The notes below the pieces were generated by a model. It worked only from the letters and a program-made list of their open reading frames with translations. It was not told the DNA's origin and ran no database searches. The translations under genes were made by a program, and so were the position numbers. 64,000 nt of DNA, from the NCBI GenBank assembly GCA_041725895.1, contig JBGRQA010000011.1:62001-126000 (forward strand), in the 5' to 3' direction. The first letter of the stretch is position 1. Every line of letters begins with the position of its first letter. Source of the DNA: JBGRQA01 sp041725895. Its GTDB lineage: Bacteria; Bacteroidota; Bacteroidia; Bacteroidales; Marinifilaceae. Of this stretch, positions 7,904 to 17,397 are shown piece after piece.

Positions 7904-10900
7904 TTACGAATTACTCGCTTCCTCCATCGAATCCAACAGTTTCTGCCACTCATCGCAATGCGTAGCCACCTTTTCTGCCGGAAAATCGGCTCTTACTTTT
8001 TGAATATATAGGTTGAACCATTCCCTTGCCTTTCCGGGATGATTCTCAAAGAATCCAATCATAAAGGGATTCCTGAAGCCCATACTGATCTGCGGCATTC
8101 TCAACAACTGCTTGATCGCCTCATCCCGCACTTTGCGGGAGCGGTGTGCAAAAAACTGGAACAGGAAGGGTGAATTCATTAAATCGGTTCCCATCCAGCG
8201 AACAGCTTTCACTACCAGTGTGGGGGGTATGCATTGATAATCATCAATCATGATGGCGGGACGGTCGTAAATGCGTTGGTACTGTTCAATAAACTCATCA
8301 CGACTCTGTGGTTCCAGGTAATCATCCGGGAAGTTTTCAAGCAGAAAGCGGAGCGCAAATGACCGGCCTAAACCTACTTCCTGAAGCAACTCAAACATGT
8401 TGTTCAGCAATATAGCATTGTTCTTCTCTTCCCAATTCTCCCAGTATGCATAAATACCATCCATATAATTCATTCGACCAAGTAAGTACAGCACCCGGCC
8501 CCGATACTGCTCCGGCAAATACCACAAGCTGTCATCTATCGTGCATGGAATATCCTCGTCGAGATAGGGCAGTAACCCTGTTTCAATGGGTTCAAATGAC
8601 CCATTCTGAAACACGAAACATTTAAGGTGAGCCGTCATTTCTTCCACAAACCGGGCATATTCCGTTCTCTCGGCATCTGTGTTGTAGTACCAGTTGCCCA
8701 TTCCTTCCTTCCGTACCACTTCGCCAATAAATTGCTTCAAATCCGTAAGAAATTCCTGGCATAAGGTTTCCTGGTAAATTTGTTCAGGATACTGCTCATT
8801 CAGATTTTCGATGAATAAAAGGCGGTTTTGATGATCAAGATATTGCATCATGTCAAGCATGCCTGCCTTTTCACGCTTCTCAACGGCTATATGGATGCTG
8901 GTCTGTTGTTCATTAATCGTCTGGCGGGTATGGTATAGCTCCAACAACCTACTGTAATCATTCCATACCAAAGATTTATCCCAACGAAGGTGCTTCTGAA
9001 AGTAGACGATTTGCCATGCCTTCAGGTAATTTTCCGGCACACGCATCTGTTCAAACAACTCCAGCAACTCATAATACTCCTTAAGGGAAAACTCATCACA
9101 ATGTGCGAAATAAAACTTGGATACCGTATGTAATGTTTTCACCGGGGCCAGGTCCAAAACCAGGTGAAAGGCACGAAGCAGACTACTATCAACCCCTCCA
9201 GGAAGGCCTCTTAAACCAAACATTGCAGAAGCCAATACACCGGTCATGTGCCTGGTATCAAACAGATCAACTTCATGTATTCCAAGTTCCGGGTCAATTC
9301 CCTTTTGAAAAAAGCCTTTTAACCGTGCGTTAATCTCCTCTTTTGATTTGGTAGCTTTGGGTTTTTGATGAATTAAGCGAAACTCTTCCTCGGTTAAAGC
9401 ACCAGGTCCCTCTTTTACCATTTTCATAATGGCTTCCTGCTGCCCTTCTGCCGGACGTGGTCCAACCCCATATTCGAAAAGATCCTTTAACAATTCCAGG
9501 TAGTTTGCGTTCTCCTTCTCTTCATAATTCACCGGACTGTTGTAGAGCAATCCATACAAAAAACGCTTCCAGAAACTATTGGTAAAAAAGGCAACCAGTG
9601 GAGCAATCATAGGGGAAGTTGGAGACACCTTCTCCTGCCTGCAAATGTAGGCCAAAATAAGCAGCTGATTCCCTGTGGCGACAACCGCATGTATTTTTGC
9701 TTCAGTAAGCTGGTACACTTCATCCAGGATGGAAGGATCATCATATTCATTTACCTGGATCTCCTGTAGTAAATCATTCCAGATCTCCGGTTTTTGTTGG
9801 TAGAGTCCATAAACCTCCTCAAGTTTTTCCCGGGTCAATCTACGTGACCGTTTCATCTTAAGATACTTTCTTACAGCATCTCTTATTTCATCCTCATCAT
9901 CTCCTCTGAATCGTTGATCGTACTCCTCTTTGGATAACAGTTCATAATCTTCAACCAATTCCTCCTTGATATCAAAGCCGAAAGAACGCTTTCCACGAAT
10001 TCGAAAGAGCACATCGAGACTTCTTAGAAGAATTACTTCTGTCATCTTTATCCTGGATATCCTAAATCTTAATTCGCCCAGAAATGCAGGAAGGTATTCA
10101 TTCATCGTCTCCAAAAAATCGGAAACAAACCATCTCCAATCGGATTCCGTTTCTACATCAAAAACATCAGTAAAACTCAAATCCTTTGATTCTGCCAATT
10201 TGAGCAGATTACAAGCTGGAATTGTGTCCAGAACTTCAGGTTGAGTCCCTTCCATAACATAGTTCCAAACCTGATCCCCATTCTCAAATCCTTTTTCACA
10301 CAATTCCCGGAATGCATCCCATTCTTCTCTGGCTGTTTCCCTTTTTCGCTCCTCCCTTTCCTGTGCCGTCTCTACTTCATCTTTTTCCCTGAAATTATAG
10401 TCCGATTCAGGAATACCTTCAAGAATCTGATCAATCCTTTGACTAAGATTTGCTGCCTCATTTTCAAAGGTATCTAAAATAAATTGTTTGCTTTCCCAAT
10501 CCTCCTGGCTCATTGCAGGAACAATACGTCTGATCCATACTTCGGCCTGATGTATCCCGATTTCATCTTCAGGCTCCACCGGATACAGGCGGAATTTCTC
10601 TGCCAAACAGTCCGCGAACCATGTATAATCACCAGGATGTGCCAAAAAGTGTTTGTACAATGGCTTTTCCACATGATCTGTCATGTAGTCTTCCTCTACA
10701 ATAACCTCGGAAACAGCCTCGCTATTATCACAAAAGGCAATGGTCTTTAAAAAGTCGTGGGAGTAGCCAAACTTCGCCTGAAGCATATACAGGTACTGAT
10801 AGGCATAGGGGGCATGCTCATCATCCCAGTAGGGAATCAGATACAGACCCATAAAATACATGTATTCCGGATAGGTTAATGCAAGCCCATAAAGCATATC

Positions 10901-11323
10901 AATGCCAAACACATGCATATCGTCAACCCAAAGGTCGCTGGTATCATTATACTTACGCGAAAACTGAACAATGGCCTCTGCCCATTTCACCAGGGTCTCT
11001 TTGAGTTCGGGAAACTGAAGGGCATTAACGGCCACCACCATTTCCGAAAACAGTGGTTCTTCCTCCTCCCCTGTATATTGATCCAATGCGAGCATTTCCC
11101 AAACGGAAAGCAGTTCCTCCATAAGCTCCCGGTTCAATACATCCCTGTGGGACAGGTAAACCGTTTCCTCTCCCTTTTCCTTCATGAAACAGTGGGTCAT
11201 CTCCTCCCCTACACCCATTGTTTCTGCTTCGATACGCTGAATGTAGGTCTCAATTGCAGCTTTTAGGGATGCTGCCTCCATCGGGTTCACCCGAATATTT
11301 GATTCGTTCGTATTCATTCCCAT
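7904..11323 (-). CDS. large hypothetical all-helical protein
   Basis: Product of 1139 residues with no domain I can name. It is acidic, rich in Glu, Leu and aromatic residues, predicted almost wholly helical, and without a signal peptide or membrane segments. Residues near the C-terminus (HRSRKVRDEAIKQLLRMPQ) look like a HEAT-type repeat, and a charged coiled-coil stretch (ETAQEREERKRETAREEWD) occurs near residue 330. This suggests a scaffold or solenoid protein. ATG codons at 11323 and 11317 are both possible starts. It is the first gene of an apparent two-gene unit with the protein encoded at 6091-7734. The size and isolation of the pair are typical of accessory loci, but no defence or toxin motif was identified. 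Confidence 0.8.
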   Translation of the reverse strand: MGMNTNESNIRVNPMEAASLKAAIETYIQRIEAETMGVGEEMTHCFMKEKGEETVYLSHRDVLNRELMEELLSVWEMLALDQYTGEEEEPLFSEMVVAVNALQFPELKETLVKWAEAIVQFSRKYNDTSDLWVDDMHVFGIDMLYGLALTYPEYMYFMGLYLIPYWDDEHAPYAYQYLYMLQAKFGYSHDFLKTIAFCDNSEAVSEVIVEEDYMTDHVEKPLYKHFLAHPGDYTWFADCLAEKFRLYPVEPEDEIGIHQAEVWIRRIVPAMSQEDWESKQFILDTFENEAANLSQRIDQILEGIPESDYNFREKDEVETAQEREERKRETAREEWDAFRELCEKGFENGDQVWNYVMEGTQPEVLDTIPACNLLKLAESKDLSFTDVFDVETESDWRWFVSDFLETMNEYLPAFLGELRFRISRIKMTEVILLRSLDVLFRIRGKRSFGFDIKEELVEDYELLSKEEYDQRFRGDDEDEIRDAVRKYLKMKRSRRLTREKLEEVYGLYQQKPEIWNDLLQEIQVNEYDDPSILDEVYQLTEAKIHAVVATGNQLLILAYICRQEKVSPTSPMIAPLVAFFTNSFWKRFLYGLLYNSPVNYEEKENANYLELLKDLFEYGVGPRPAEGQQEAIMKMVKEGPGALTEEEFRLIHQKPKATKSKEEINARLKGFFQKGIDPELGIHEVDLFDTRHMTGVLASAMFGLRGLPGGVDSSLLRAFHLVLDLAPVKTLHTVSKFYFAHCDEFSLKEYYELLELFEQMRVPENYLKAWQIVYFQKHLRWDKSLVWNDYSRLLELYHTRQTINEQQTSIHIAVEKREKAGMLDMMQYLDHQNRLLFIENLNEQYPEQIYQETLCQEFLTDLKQFIGEVVRKEGMGNWYYNTDAERTEYARFVEEMTAHLKCFVFQNGSFEPIETGLLPYLDEDIPCTIDDSLWYLPEQYRGRVLYLLGRMNYMDGIYAYWENWEEKNNAILLNNMFELLQEVGLGRSFALRFLLENFPDDYLEPQSRDEFIEQYQRIYDRPAIMIDDYQCIPPTLVVKAVRWMGTDLMNSPFLFQFFAHRSRKVRDEAIKQLLRMPQISMGFRNPFMIGFFENHPGKAREWFNLYIQKVRADFPAEKVATHCDEWQKLLDSMEEASNS

Positions 11324-11700
11324 CCTTTTTCAATTTGTATTGATTTTGGAGGATTAGGGCAACTCTCTGCCAAATCCCCATTAATCGTCATACAATGTTA
11401 AGTAAAGATTGATGGTATATGGAATGAGTTAAGTATTGGTGAGGGTTTTCCTCATAAGTGTCGGAAACGTATTGATAAGTGTGAAATAAAACAAAAGCCT
11501 ACTTGCTATTTACTATAGGATCACGCTTTCAAGATAACTCCTTCTCTCTATGACAAAAAGGAGATTCTATTATACAATATCAGGATATCAATTTAAAAGT
11601 CGTTTACAATGACGATCATATTACTGTTAACCTGAGTTCGATTATTAATATGTTGAATTTTTCGTAATTAAAGATTTTGCTTTAATTTAAGTTACAACAA

Positions 11701-11772
11701 TCGTCATCCTGAACTTGTTTCAGGATCTGTTCTCTACGATTAAAAGATTCCGAAATAAATTCGGAATGACGT
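11701..11772. repeat. palindromic intergenic repeat (CGTCATCCTGAA type)
   Basis: Two hairpin modules: CATCCTGAAC TTGTTTCAGGAT and ATTCCGAAAT AAATTCGGAAT, flanked by TCGTCAT on the left and ATGACG on the right. This arrangement, with outer CGTCAT/ATGACG ends, is a widespread dispersed palindromic element in Bacteroidota genomes. It lies in the 556-nt gap (11324-11879), which otherwise shows no gene. It may act as a transcript-end structure for the convergent or co-oriented genes on either side. Confidence 0.65.
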
Positions 11773-11879
11773 CGAAACGTTTTGAATTTCTTTTTATTGA
11801 TTTTCTTTTTTATCGAAATCAGATAAACAGTAAAACCGATATCATCCACAGATCATACAGAATCTAACATCAACTCTGG

Positions 11880-12887
11880 CTATTGGAATTCAAACTTCAA
11901 TTCAACCTGAGGTTCCAAATGGTAGGTGAAGCTTACATTGTTATATTCAGCAGAACTTTGCATTGCGATTTCACAGGCAACAGTCAATGAAGATTCTCCC
12001 CGATGCAACCACAACTCATCATAAATATGTACATCGGTATCAATTATCATTCCCTTATACCTCGCTTTGGGCTCCAATTTGAATTGTTCTGTCGGCAAGG
12101 TAGAGGGGAGATTGTCAGAATGGGGATTATAGCAGGCCACGGCTCGACGCACGTCCACAATTCTTTCTTTAAAACAATGATGATCTTCCTCCCTTACCTC
12201 GTTATCATTATCACAATCAACCAGAAAACTCAGGTTAAGATGTACATTTTCGGGAATTACAGTAATTTGTTCCGATAGCTGAGGCAACAAATTAAAAAGA
12301 ATCGGAACATAGCACTCCCTGTACAGCACAGCGTCCAGGGTTTCGCTGATAAGAATCTGAAACGAATTGGGAGAAGGAATTTCAAAAGTTACGGCATCGG
12401 CCAAATAGTACTCGTTTATATACCCGCGCTGATCCAGTGCCTCAATCAATTTCTTTGCCGATTCGAGCGATTCCTCGTTGATTTCCAGCAAGGAAAACTG
12501 AATCTCTTCCGGCCGAAACAGGGGAGCAATAAATGTTACAAAAGGCGCATAGGGACCGCAGCCAGCATAAAGAATCCGGATGACCTGCCCCGGATGGTTT
12601 CTTTGCTTTTCTTGTATTGCAGCCACTATCCCCTGGATAAACTTAGCTGTTCGTCGATAATCCAGCAAGCATTGAGCCGCATAATTCAGGGAAAGGGCCA
12701 TCCCTCTGGCCGTGGGTACAGCGGCTAAATGCTTTACTTCCATATCAAATCCTGTAATAGTGGTTACCTCAGAAAAATATTCATAGACTTCCTTTATAAT
12801 TTTTTCCGCTTCAACAGGATCCAACGAATTAGAAAGCAACAGAGTGGATCGTTCTTTTATATTGGGACTTAACGTTTCTGAATTCAT
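11880..12887 (-). CDS. class I SAM-dependent methyltransferase
   Basis: Product of 335 residues. Motif I is IRILYAGCGPYAPFV (about residues 103-117), followed by the acidic motif SLLEINEES near 132-140 and a motif IV-like LISETLDAVLYRECYVPIL. The SETLD segment followed by an aromatic/proline stretch recalls protein arginine methyltransferase-like enzymes, but the THW motif is not evident and the substrate is unknown. The C-terminal third is beta-rich. It is transcribed alone, about 240 nt downstream of the hydrolase gene. Nothing ties it directly to the TOMM cluster 8 kb away. Confidence 0.75.
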   Translation of the reverse strand: MNSETLSPNIKERSTLLLSNSLDPVEAEKIIKEVYEYFSEVTTITGFDMEVKHLAAVPTARGMALSLNYAAQCLLDYRRTAKFIQGIVAAIQEKQRNHPGQVIRILYAGCGPYAPFVTFIAPLFRPEEIQFSLLEINEESLESAKKLIEALDQRGYINEYYLADAVTFEIPSPNSFQILISETLDAVLYRECYVPILFNLLPQLSEQITVIPENVHLNLSFLVDCDNDNEVREEDHHCFKERIVDVRRAVACYNPHSDNLPSTLPTEQFKLEPKARYKGMIIDTDVHIYDELWLHRGESSLTVACEIAMQSSAEYNNVSFTYHLEPQVELKFEFQ

Positions 12888-13131
12888 TTTTTCAATTATA
12901 AAAGTTTATCAATTACTAAAAATCTCCACATTCTCCTATCTCGGTTTTTCAATTCTCAGCACCAGGTACTCCTCATGCTGAGAAAGAAAAAACCCGAGCA
13001 ATAGTTCCGTTTGCCCCCCGCTTTATACAATCAATTCTTTACATATCTGCCACAAGCAACAATAGAACAGGAAAACCATTTCCGAGCATTTGAAACCGAT
13101 CCCCTCCTTTATTCATCTATTACTACGATGA

Positions 13132-14127
13132 TCACAACTTCGTATCCCCGGAATTTGAACCTAAGAATTGAGCAATGCGTTTCTGAATCTCTTCAAAATG
13201 GGATACAATAGCCAGGTGACCAGCATTCTTAATGGTATACAATGTGGAATTGGGAATCCTTTTGGCCGCCGACTGAGCATAGTCAAAGCTTACATTGGTA
13301 TCCTGGTCTCCGTGTATAATAAGGGTGGGAACCTGAACCGGCAGCGGATCGGGTTCACCCATATTGCCATATTGAGCAATGTCATTCAGGTGACCAGCAT
13401 ATCTTTTTTTGTGAAAAGTATAGCTGTGTTCTATAAAATTGAATAAATCAGCCTCTTTTTCAGGATCGCTTAAAATAATTTTCTGATCATCAGCAGAAAG
13501 CAAACTATTGGGATGCCCCAGAATAGCTTGAGGCTTGTATTTAACGTATTGAATGCCTACCCAGGCCATAAAATCTTCTCCGAAAAAACGGTCAGGCAAT
13601 GGTTTGTGGTAGGCTGGCTTAGAGTTTTTACGTCCCTTTGAGATCGCGGAAATCAAAATCATGTTTTTGACCCGATCGGGGTAAAGCATGGCAAAATAAA
13701 TAGCCGAAGGCCCACCTGCACTGATGCCTCCAACCGTTACCCTGTCAATCCCCAATGAGTCGAGCAACTCAACATAGGCTGCCGAGGCTTGCTCGTACCC
13801 CTTCCAGTCATCCAGTAAAGGAGTTCGCAAATATCCCGGCCGCGAAGGTGCAATAATCTGATGCCCTTCAATCGAAAAAGAACTTATTTGATCGTAACCT
13901 CCCCCCGCACCATGAAAAAACAGAATGGACTCTCCCTCTCCACTAATGGCATACTCCATAGGCCCTTTACTCAATTTCAGGATTTTACTTCCCTTCTCTA
14001 TTTCACTTCTACTGGAATAGCGGGAAATATGAAAGATGCTGAAAACAACCAAATAGGTAAGAATGATAAGGGAAACAATCCCAACAACTATGTTCCGAAG
14101 CCATTTTAGAATTCTCATGGTAAGCAT
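13132..14127 (-). CDS. membrane-anchored alpha/beta hydrolase
   Basis: Product of 331 residues. One hydrophobic helix (about residues 12-33) precedes an alpha/beta hydrolase domain. HGAGG at about 72-76 is the oxyanion-hole motif, GISAGG at about 134-139 is the nucleophile elbow (Ser136), IIHGDQDTNV supplies the acid, and NAGHLAI near the C-terminus the catalytic His. The catalytic domain is probably outside the inner membrane or membrane-attached. Substrate specificity cannot be read from the sequence. ATGs at 14127 and 14118 are both possible. Confidence 0.8.
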   Translation of the reverse strand: MLTMRILKWLRNIVVGIVSLIILTYLVVFSIFHISRYSSRSEIEKGSKILKLSKGPMEYAISGEGESILFFHGAGGGYDQISSFSIEGHQIIAPSRPGYLRTPLLDDWKGYEQASAAYVELLDSLGIDRVTVGGISAGGPSAIYFAMLYPDRVKNMILISAISKGRKNSKPAYHKPLPDRFFGEDFMAWVGIQYVKYKPQAILGHPNSLLSADDQKIILSDPEKEADLFNFIEHSYTFHKKRYAGHLNDIAQYGNMGEPDPLPVQVPTLIIHGDQDTNVSFDYAQSAAKRIPNSTLYTIKNAGHLAIVSHFEEIQKRIAQFLGSNSGDTKL

Positions 14128-14309
14128 TTTTTGGATGAATAAAACAATATCAAAATAAAATTATTTAACAATTAAGACTAGAATGAGTAGCAAACACACA
14201 ACCGGGCTTGCCGGCTCACTGCAGGGATTCCCCCTTTTAACCAAACGGTTTAACGCGCCCCGCAAAACAATTTGAACAGATGAATTGTTTCACAAAACTT
14301 CATTTTCGA

Positions 14310-15164
14310 TTACAAAGGCAGAATCATTTCGAACTGCTTCCCGCTGGGCTGAATGGAATGAGCCTCCCAAAATTTAGCCATCGACTCACAACCTACCTCC
14401 GTATTGATTATCTTAAGGGAATCGTTTTGATTAAGTTTGACAACCTCCCTTATCAAACGGGTGCCAATTCCCTTCCTTCGGTAATTGGGATGAACCGCAA
14501 TCTGGGTAATATCTCCCGAGGAGGGTTCAAAAACACAGTAGCCCAACAATTCCTTTTCCTTAAAAGCACCCTGAATCGTAAAATCCTCCGGTTGCCGATT
14601 GATGGCATCAAAGCTATTCTGCCACGAAGGATCAAAATCACAGAACTGACTCATTGCTTCCCGCTGTGCCCGATCGATAGGCTGAATCTGGTACACGCCC
14701 TGCATGTCCTTTGCACTCATCTGCAATTCTTCCTGCTTGAGTACATAGTAATTAAATTCCCGGCTGACCTGAAAACCAACCTTTTGGTAAACGGAGACAG
14801 CATTCTCGTTGTGCTGCAAAACCTCCAGCAGGTACTGCTCCACACCGGCTTCCTTCAAAAAAGGAACGGAATGCTGAAAGATCCGGGTTGCCAACCCCTG
14901 CCCTCTGTACTCCTTAAGGGTACCTGAGCCTGTATCGTAAGCGGTTTTTCGACCTTGATACACACCGATTCCATTGAAAGTAAAACTAACGATCCTGTCC
15001 CCATGAAAAGCCGCAAAAGACAGTTCGGGAACAAAACCACGCCGTCTCAACATTTTGCGCAGCTCCTCCTGATTCACCTGTACCTCATAATCCTTAAAAG
15101 CCTGTCCAAAGGCCTCATAAATCAGATCAAAGCTGATTCCTTTAAGTGATTTTACTATTTCCAT
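14310..15164 (-). CDS. tandem-domain GNAT acetyltransferase
   Basis: Product of 284 residues from the ATG at 15164 (MEIVKSLKGISFDLI); the frame stays open to 15242 but the extra 26 residues look non-coding. Two GNAT domains are visible, each with a motif A acetyl-CoA loop: EYRGQGLATRIFQHS (N-terminal half) and YRRKGIGTRLIREV (C-terminal half). Double-GNAT proteins include antibiotic- and mycothiol-type acetyltransferases, but the acceptor is unknown here. It is a single gene with 443 nt upstream that contain no other gene. Confidence 0.85.
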   Translation of the reverse strand: MEIVKSLKGISFDLIYEAFGQAFKDYEVQVNQEELRKMLRRRGFVPELSFAAFHGDRIVSFTFNGIGVYQGRKTAYDTGSGTLKEYRGQGLATRIFQHSVPFLKEAGVEQYLLEVLQHNENAVSVYQKVGFQVSREFNYYVLKQEELQMSAKDMQGVYQIQPIDRAQREAMSQFCDFDPSWQNSFDAINRQPEDFTIQGAFKEKELLGYCVFEPSSGDITQIAVHPNYRRKGIGTRLIREVVKLNQNDSLKIINTEVGCESMAKFWEAHSIQPSGKQFEMILPL

Positions 15165-15607
15165 TATTTTAAAGGTTTTGATTCGTTGGAATTGATACCC
15201 TTCCAAAATTGCTTTACAGGACTTGAGCTGCCTGCAAAACAATCACCACCATCTATAGTTCAACAGTATTGCAACATTTTCAACAAAAATGTCAACGCTA
15301 AAGGTATCAACGCTTAAAGGTACAAAATTTAAGTTAATACACATAATTCTTATTACGCATACATTTTGCCTGGTACAATTAATTTATACTCTGCTTATAC
15401 CCCCATTTTACCCACTTAAACCCGGGAAATAACCCCTTAGGGATATTTTTCACCGGACAACCTATTAATTCTTTACCTTACTCTTGTTAAACAATACGAC
15501 ACCAAACTTATATGATAAAGTAGCTACAATCATATCTCAAGATTACAAAGGCAGATTCCGAAAAGCCTGTAGCAAATAGAGTAGGATCAAACAATAAATT
15601 TCTAAAA

Positions 15608-15988
15608 ATGAAAAAGGAAAATAATTTAATAGATCAGGAGAACAAAACGGTAGCAGAAGAAGTCTGTACGGCAAATGAAGCGACAGAATCATGTGGTAAA
15701 TTGCCAATATCAGATATGACACAAGAATATTGGGAGCATTCTGTAAATTCCGCTGCTGCAACAGTTTCAGGAAGTAATAGTGAGCAACGGGATCAATTCA
15801 GAGAAAAAATGAAACTTGCCCTGGAAGCATACGATTGGGCCTATTTAATTTGCGCCCTTGAAGACTGGGGTGGAGGATACCGATCAGGTTGGGCCTATCG
15901 GAGCAGTACAGCTAATCTGAAATCTCACGCTGTACATGATGGAGAGCATTTCTATCAAGCATGGGTAATCGGTAAGGATTGTAACTAA
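15608..15988 (+). CDS. hypothetical small protein next to the bacteriocin unit
   Basis: Product of 126 residues, not recognised. The first ~50 residues are acidic and polar with Cys at about 20 and 29; the C-terminal half is rich in Trp, Tyr and Gly (AYDWAYLICALEDWGGGYRS, then WAYRSS) and ends KDCN. There is no signal peptide, no double-glycine leader and no membrane helix. A strong terminator follows 52 nt after the stop, so it is a single-gene transcript. Its neighbour downstream is a double-glycine peptide gene, so it could be another exported factor of the same island, but that is speculation. Confidence 0.6.
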   Translation: MKKENNLIDQENKTVAEEVCTANEATESCGKLPISDMTQEYWEHSVNSAAATVSGSNSEQRDQFREKMKLALEAYDWAYLICALEDWGGGYRSGWAYRSSTANLKSHAVHDGEHFYQAWVIGKDCN

Positions 15989-16040
15989 ACTGCATCAGAA
16001 TCATATTTTATTACAGGGTGCCTTGCCCCAATCATTTTTT

Positions 16041-16082
16041 TCAAAGCCTGTAACAATTTTTCGCTACAGGCTTTGATTTTGA
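16041..16082 (+). terminator. intrinsic terminator
   Basis: TCAAAGCCTGTA (16041-16052) pairs perfectly with TACAGGCTTTGA (16065-16076) around a 12-nt loop, followed by TTTTGAT. The 12-bp stem ends the transcript of the gene at 15608-15988. Confidence 0.8.
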
Positions 16083-16114
16083 TCCCCATTTTGGCCAAAG
16101 GACGAACCTAGAAA

Positions 16115-16402
16115 ATGGAAGCACCCAATCGGGAATTCATTCAACTTGCGATTCGATCCTTTTCTTCTACCGTCAGCTTTAATCCACTTCACACTCCTTG
16201 TACATATCCTTCTTTAATTATCAACTCTCGTTCAAAATCCGTTACTATCAGAATTCCTACTACAACTGTTGATCCATGTAATATCAGGAACATACCTCAT
16301 AAGTGCAGACTTACAACAGATGAAGCTTTTATTCCTGATGGTTCATTTGATCCAAATAGATACTTTCCTGTCATCCCTATAACTTGTAGTTCTTGCTCTT
16401 AG
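16115..16402 (+). CDS. doubtful small open reading frame
   Basis: A 95-residue frame ending PITCSSCS, with five Cys in all. No domain, signal peptide or leader was recognised, and no ribosome-binding site is evident. It is listed because no longer frame competes on either strand and because it lies between the 126-residue gene and the bacteriocin-like peptide. It may be a degraded gene or chance. Confidence 0.25.
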   Translation: MEAPNREFIQLAIRSFSSTVSFNPLHTPCTYPSLIINSRSKSVTIRIPTTTVDPCNIRNIPHKCRLTTDEAFIPDGSFDPNRYFPVIPITCSSCS

Positions 16403-16629
16403 GTGTATTTTTTCCAGGCGACAAGAAAGTTGAAACAAAAGATACAACCACAGGAATCCTTTGGATAGATTCCCCCCAACCCACCCCCCAAGGGGGAGAT
16501 TGGATTTTTTCAGCCTACTGAACTAAAAGAATGGAAATTTTCATCAAAAAATTAGTTATTTAGGGTTACCCTTAGCTTAAAAACAGAATAAAGTATTGAT
16601 AACTATTTTATTAATTTAAACTCAGTACT

Positions 16630-16839
16630 ATGTTTGAAAATGAAAAACTAGATGTGTTTGAATTAGCCGAAGCTAAAGGAGGTAATCCATGGCTTAGACT
16701 AGCAAAGGAGGCTATCAAATCATGGGGACTAGCTGAATTGTTTGATAGTGCAAAAAATGCTGGAGTAGCAGCTTTTAATGGTTATGTTGATGCATGTGCA
16801 TCTGGTACCTACGATGGTATTCCAGGTTGTAAAAGGTAG
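16630..16839 (+). CDS. bacteriocin-like peptide with double-glycine leader
   Basis: Product of 69 residues. The first 18 residues, ending LDVFELAEAKGG, match the double-glycine leader pattern: Leu at -12, Glu at -8, Leu at -7, a small hydrophobic residue at -4, then GG. Such leaders are removed by C39-peptidase ABC exporters. The predicted mature part is 51 residues, amphipathic at first (NPWLRLAKEAIKSWGLAELF), with two Cys (56 and 67) that could form one disulphide. A hairpin follows and then a CPBP-family membrane protein, the usual immunity partner of class II bacteriocins. No exporter is visible in the window. The region is AT-rich compared with its neighbours, consistent with transfer. 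Confidence 0.7.
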   Translation: MFENEKLDVFELAEAKGGNPWLRLAKEAIKSWGLAELFDSAKNAGVAAFNGYVDACASGTYDGIPGCKR

Positions 16840-16857
16840 TTAGAATTAAAATCACAC

Positions 16858-16894
16858 AAACTCCTCTAATAATGAGGAGTTTATTATTTCTTTT
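16858..16894 (+). terminator. hairpin between peptide and immunity gene
   Basis: AAACTCCTC (16858-16866) pairs with GAGGAGTTT (16874-16882), followed by ATTATTTCTTTT. It lies between the peptide stop and the ATG at 16897 and probably lets only part of the transcripts continue into the immunity gene. Confidence 0.7.
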
Positions 16895-16896
16895 GT

Positions 16897-17397
16897 ATGC
16901 TTAATTATTTCACAAGTAAAAATAAATTCACTCTTTATTTTTTAGCTCTTAGCTCTTTATTTTTAAATTCGATTGCATTTGTTACGATTCCAAAATTCAT
17001 AAACGAAAAGATTACCTTAAACAATCCCAATGTTAATTATGGTAGTACTCTTGAAATTATAGAAACTTTTATCGATGGTATTATTCTAGCTCCTCTACTT
17101 GAAACTTTAATTTTCCAACATTTAATTTTTAAGCTCTCAAGATTTATTATTAAAAACAATAAATTATCGTTAATATTATTTTTAACTGTCTCAAGTTTAA
17201 GTTTTGGATTGTCTCATTTTAGTTCTTTAGTTTATATTGTTTACACTGTGTTTATTGGTTTTATTTTTGCATTTTTTTATGAAGTATTTTATCTAAAAAG
17301 ATCAAAACCATATTGGAACGTAGTATTTCTACATGCGATGTTCAATTTTATTCTTTTTCTAATAAGTATAGTTTTAATTTTAGTAGGTATCGAATAA
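16897..17397 (+). CDS. CPBP-family membrane protein, probable bacteriocin immunity
   Basis: Product of 166 residues with four or five hydrophobic helices. The CPBP (CAAX protease and bacteriocin-processing) motifs are present but partly degenerate: motif 1 reads LLETLIFQ (residues 67-74) where active proteases have EExxxR, motif 2 is FGLSHF (103-108) and motif 3 is HAMFN (146-150). Loss of the second Glu and the Arg suggests immunity by sequestration or altered proteolysis rather than prenyl-protein processing. The gene is strikingly AT-rich. It starts 58 nt after the peptide gene on the same strand, which supports an immunity role. Confidence 0.75.
   Translation: MLNYFTSKNKFTLYFLALSSLFLNSIAFVTIPKFINEKITLNNPNVNYGSTLEIIETFIDGIILAPLLETLIFQHLIFKLSRFIIKNNKLSLILFLTVSSLSFGLSHFSSLVYIVYTVFIGFIFAFFYEVFYLKRSKPYWNVVFLHAMFNFILFLISIVLILVGIE

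Noticed and set aside
11880..12887. Methyltransferase as a TOMM tailoring enzyme
   Set aside because: It is 8 kb from the cluster, separated by unrelated genes and its own promoter region; nothing in the sequence links them.
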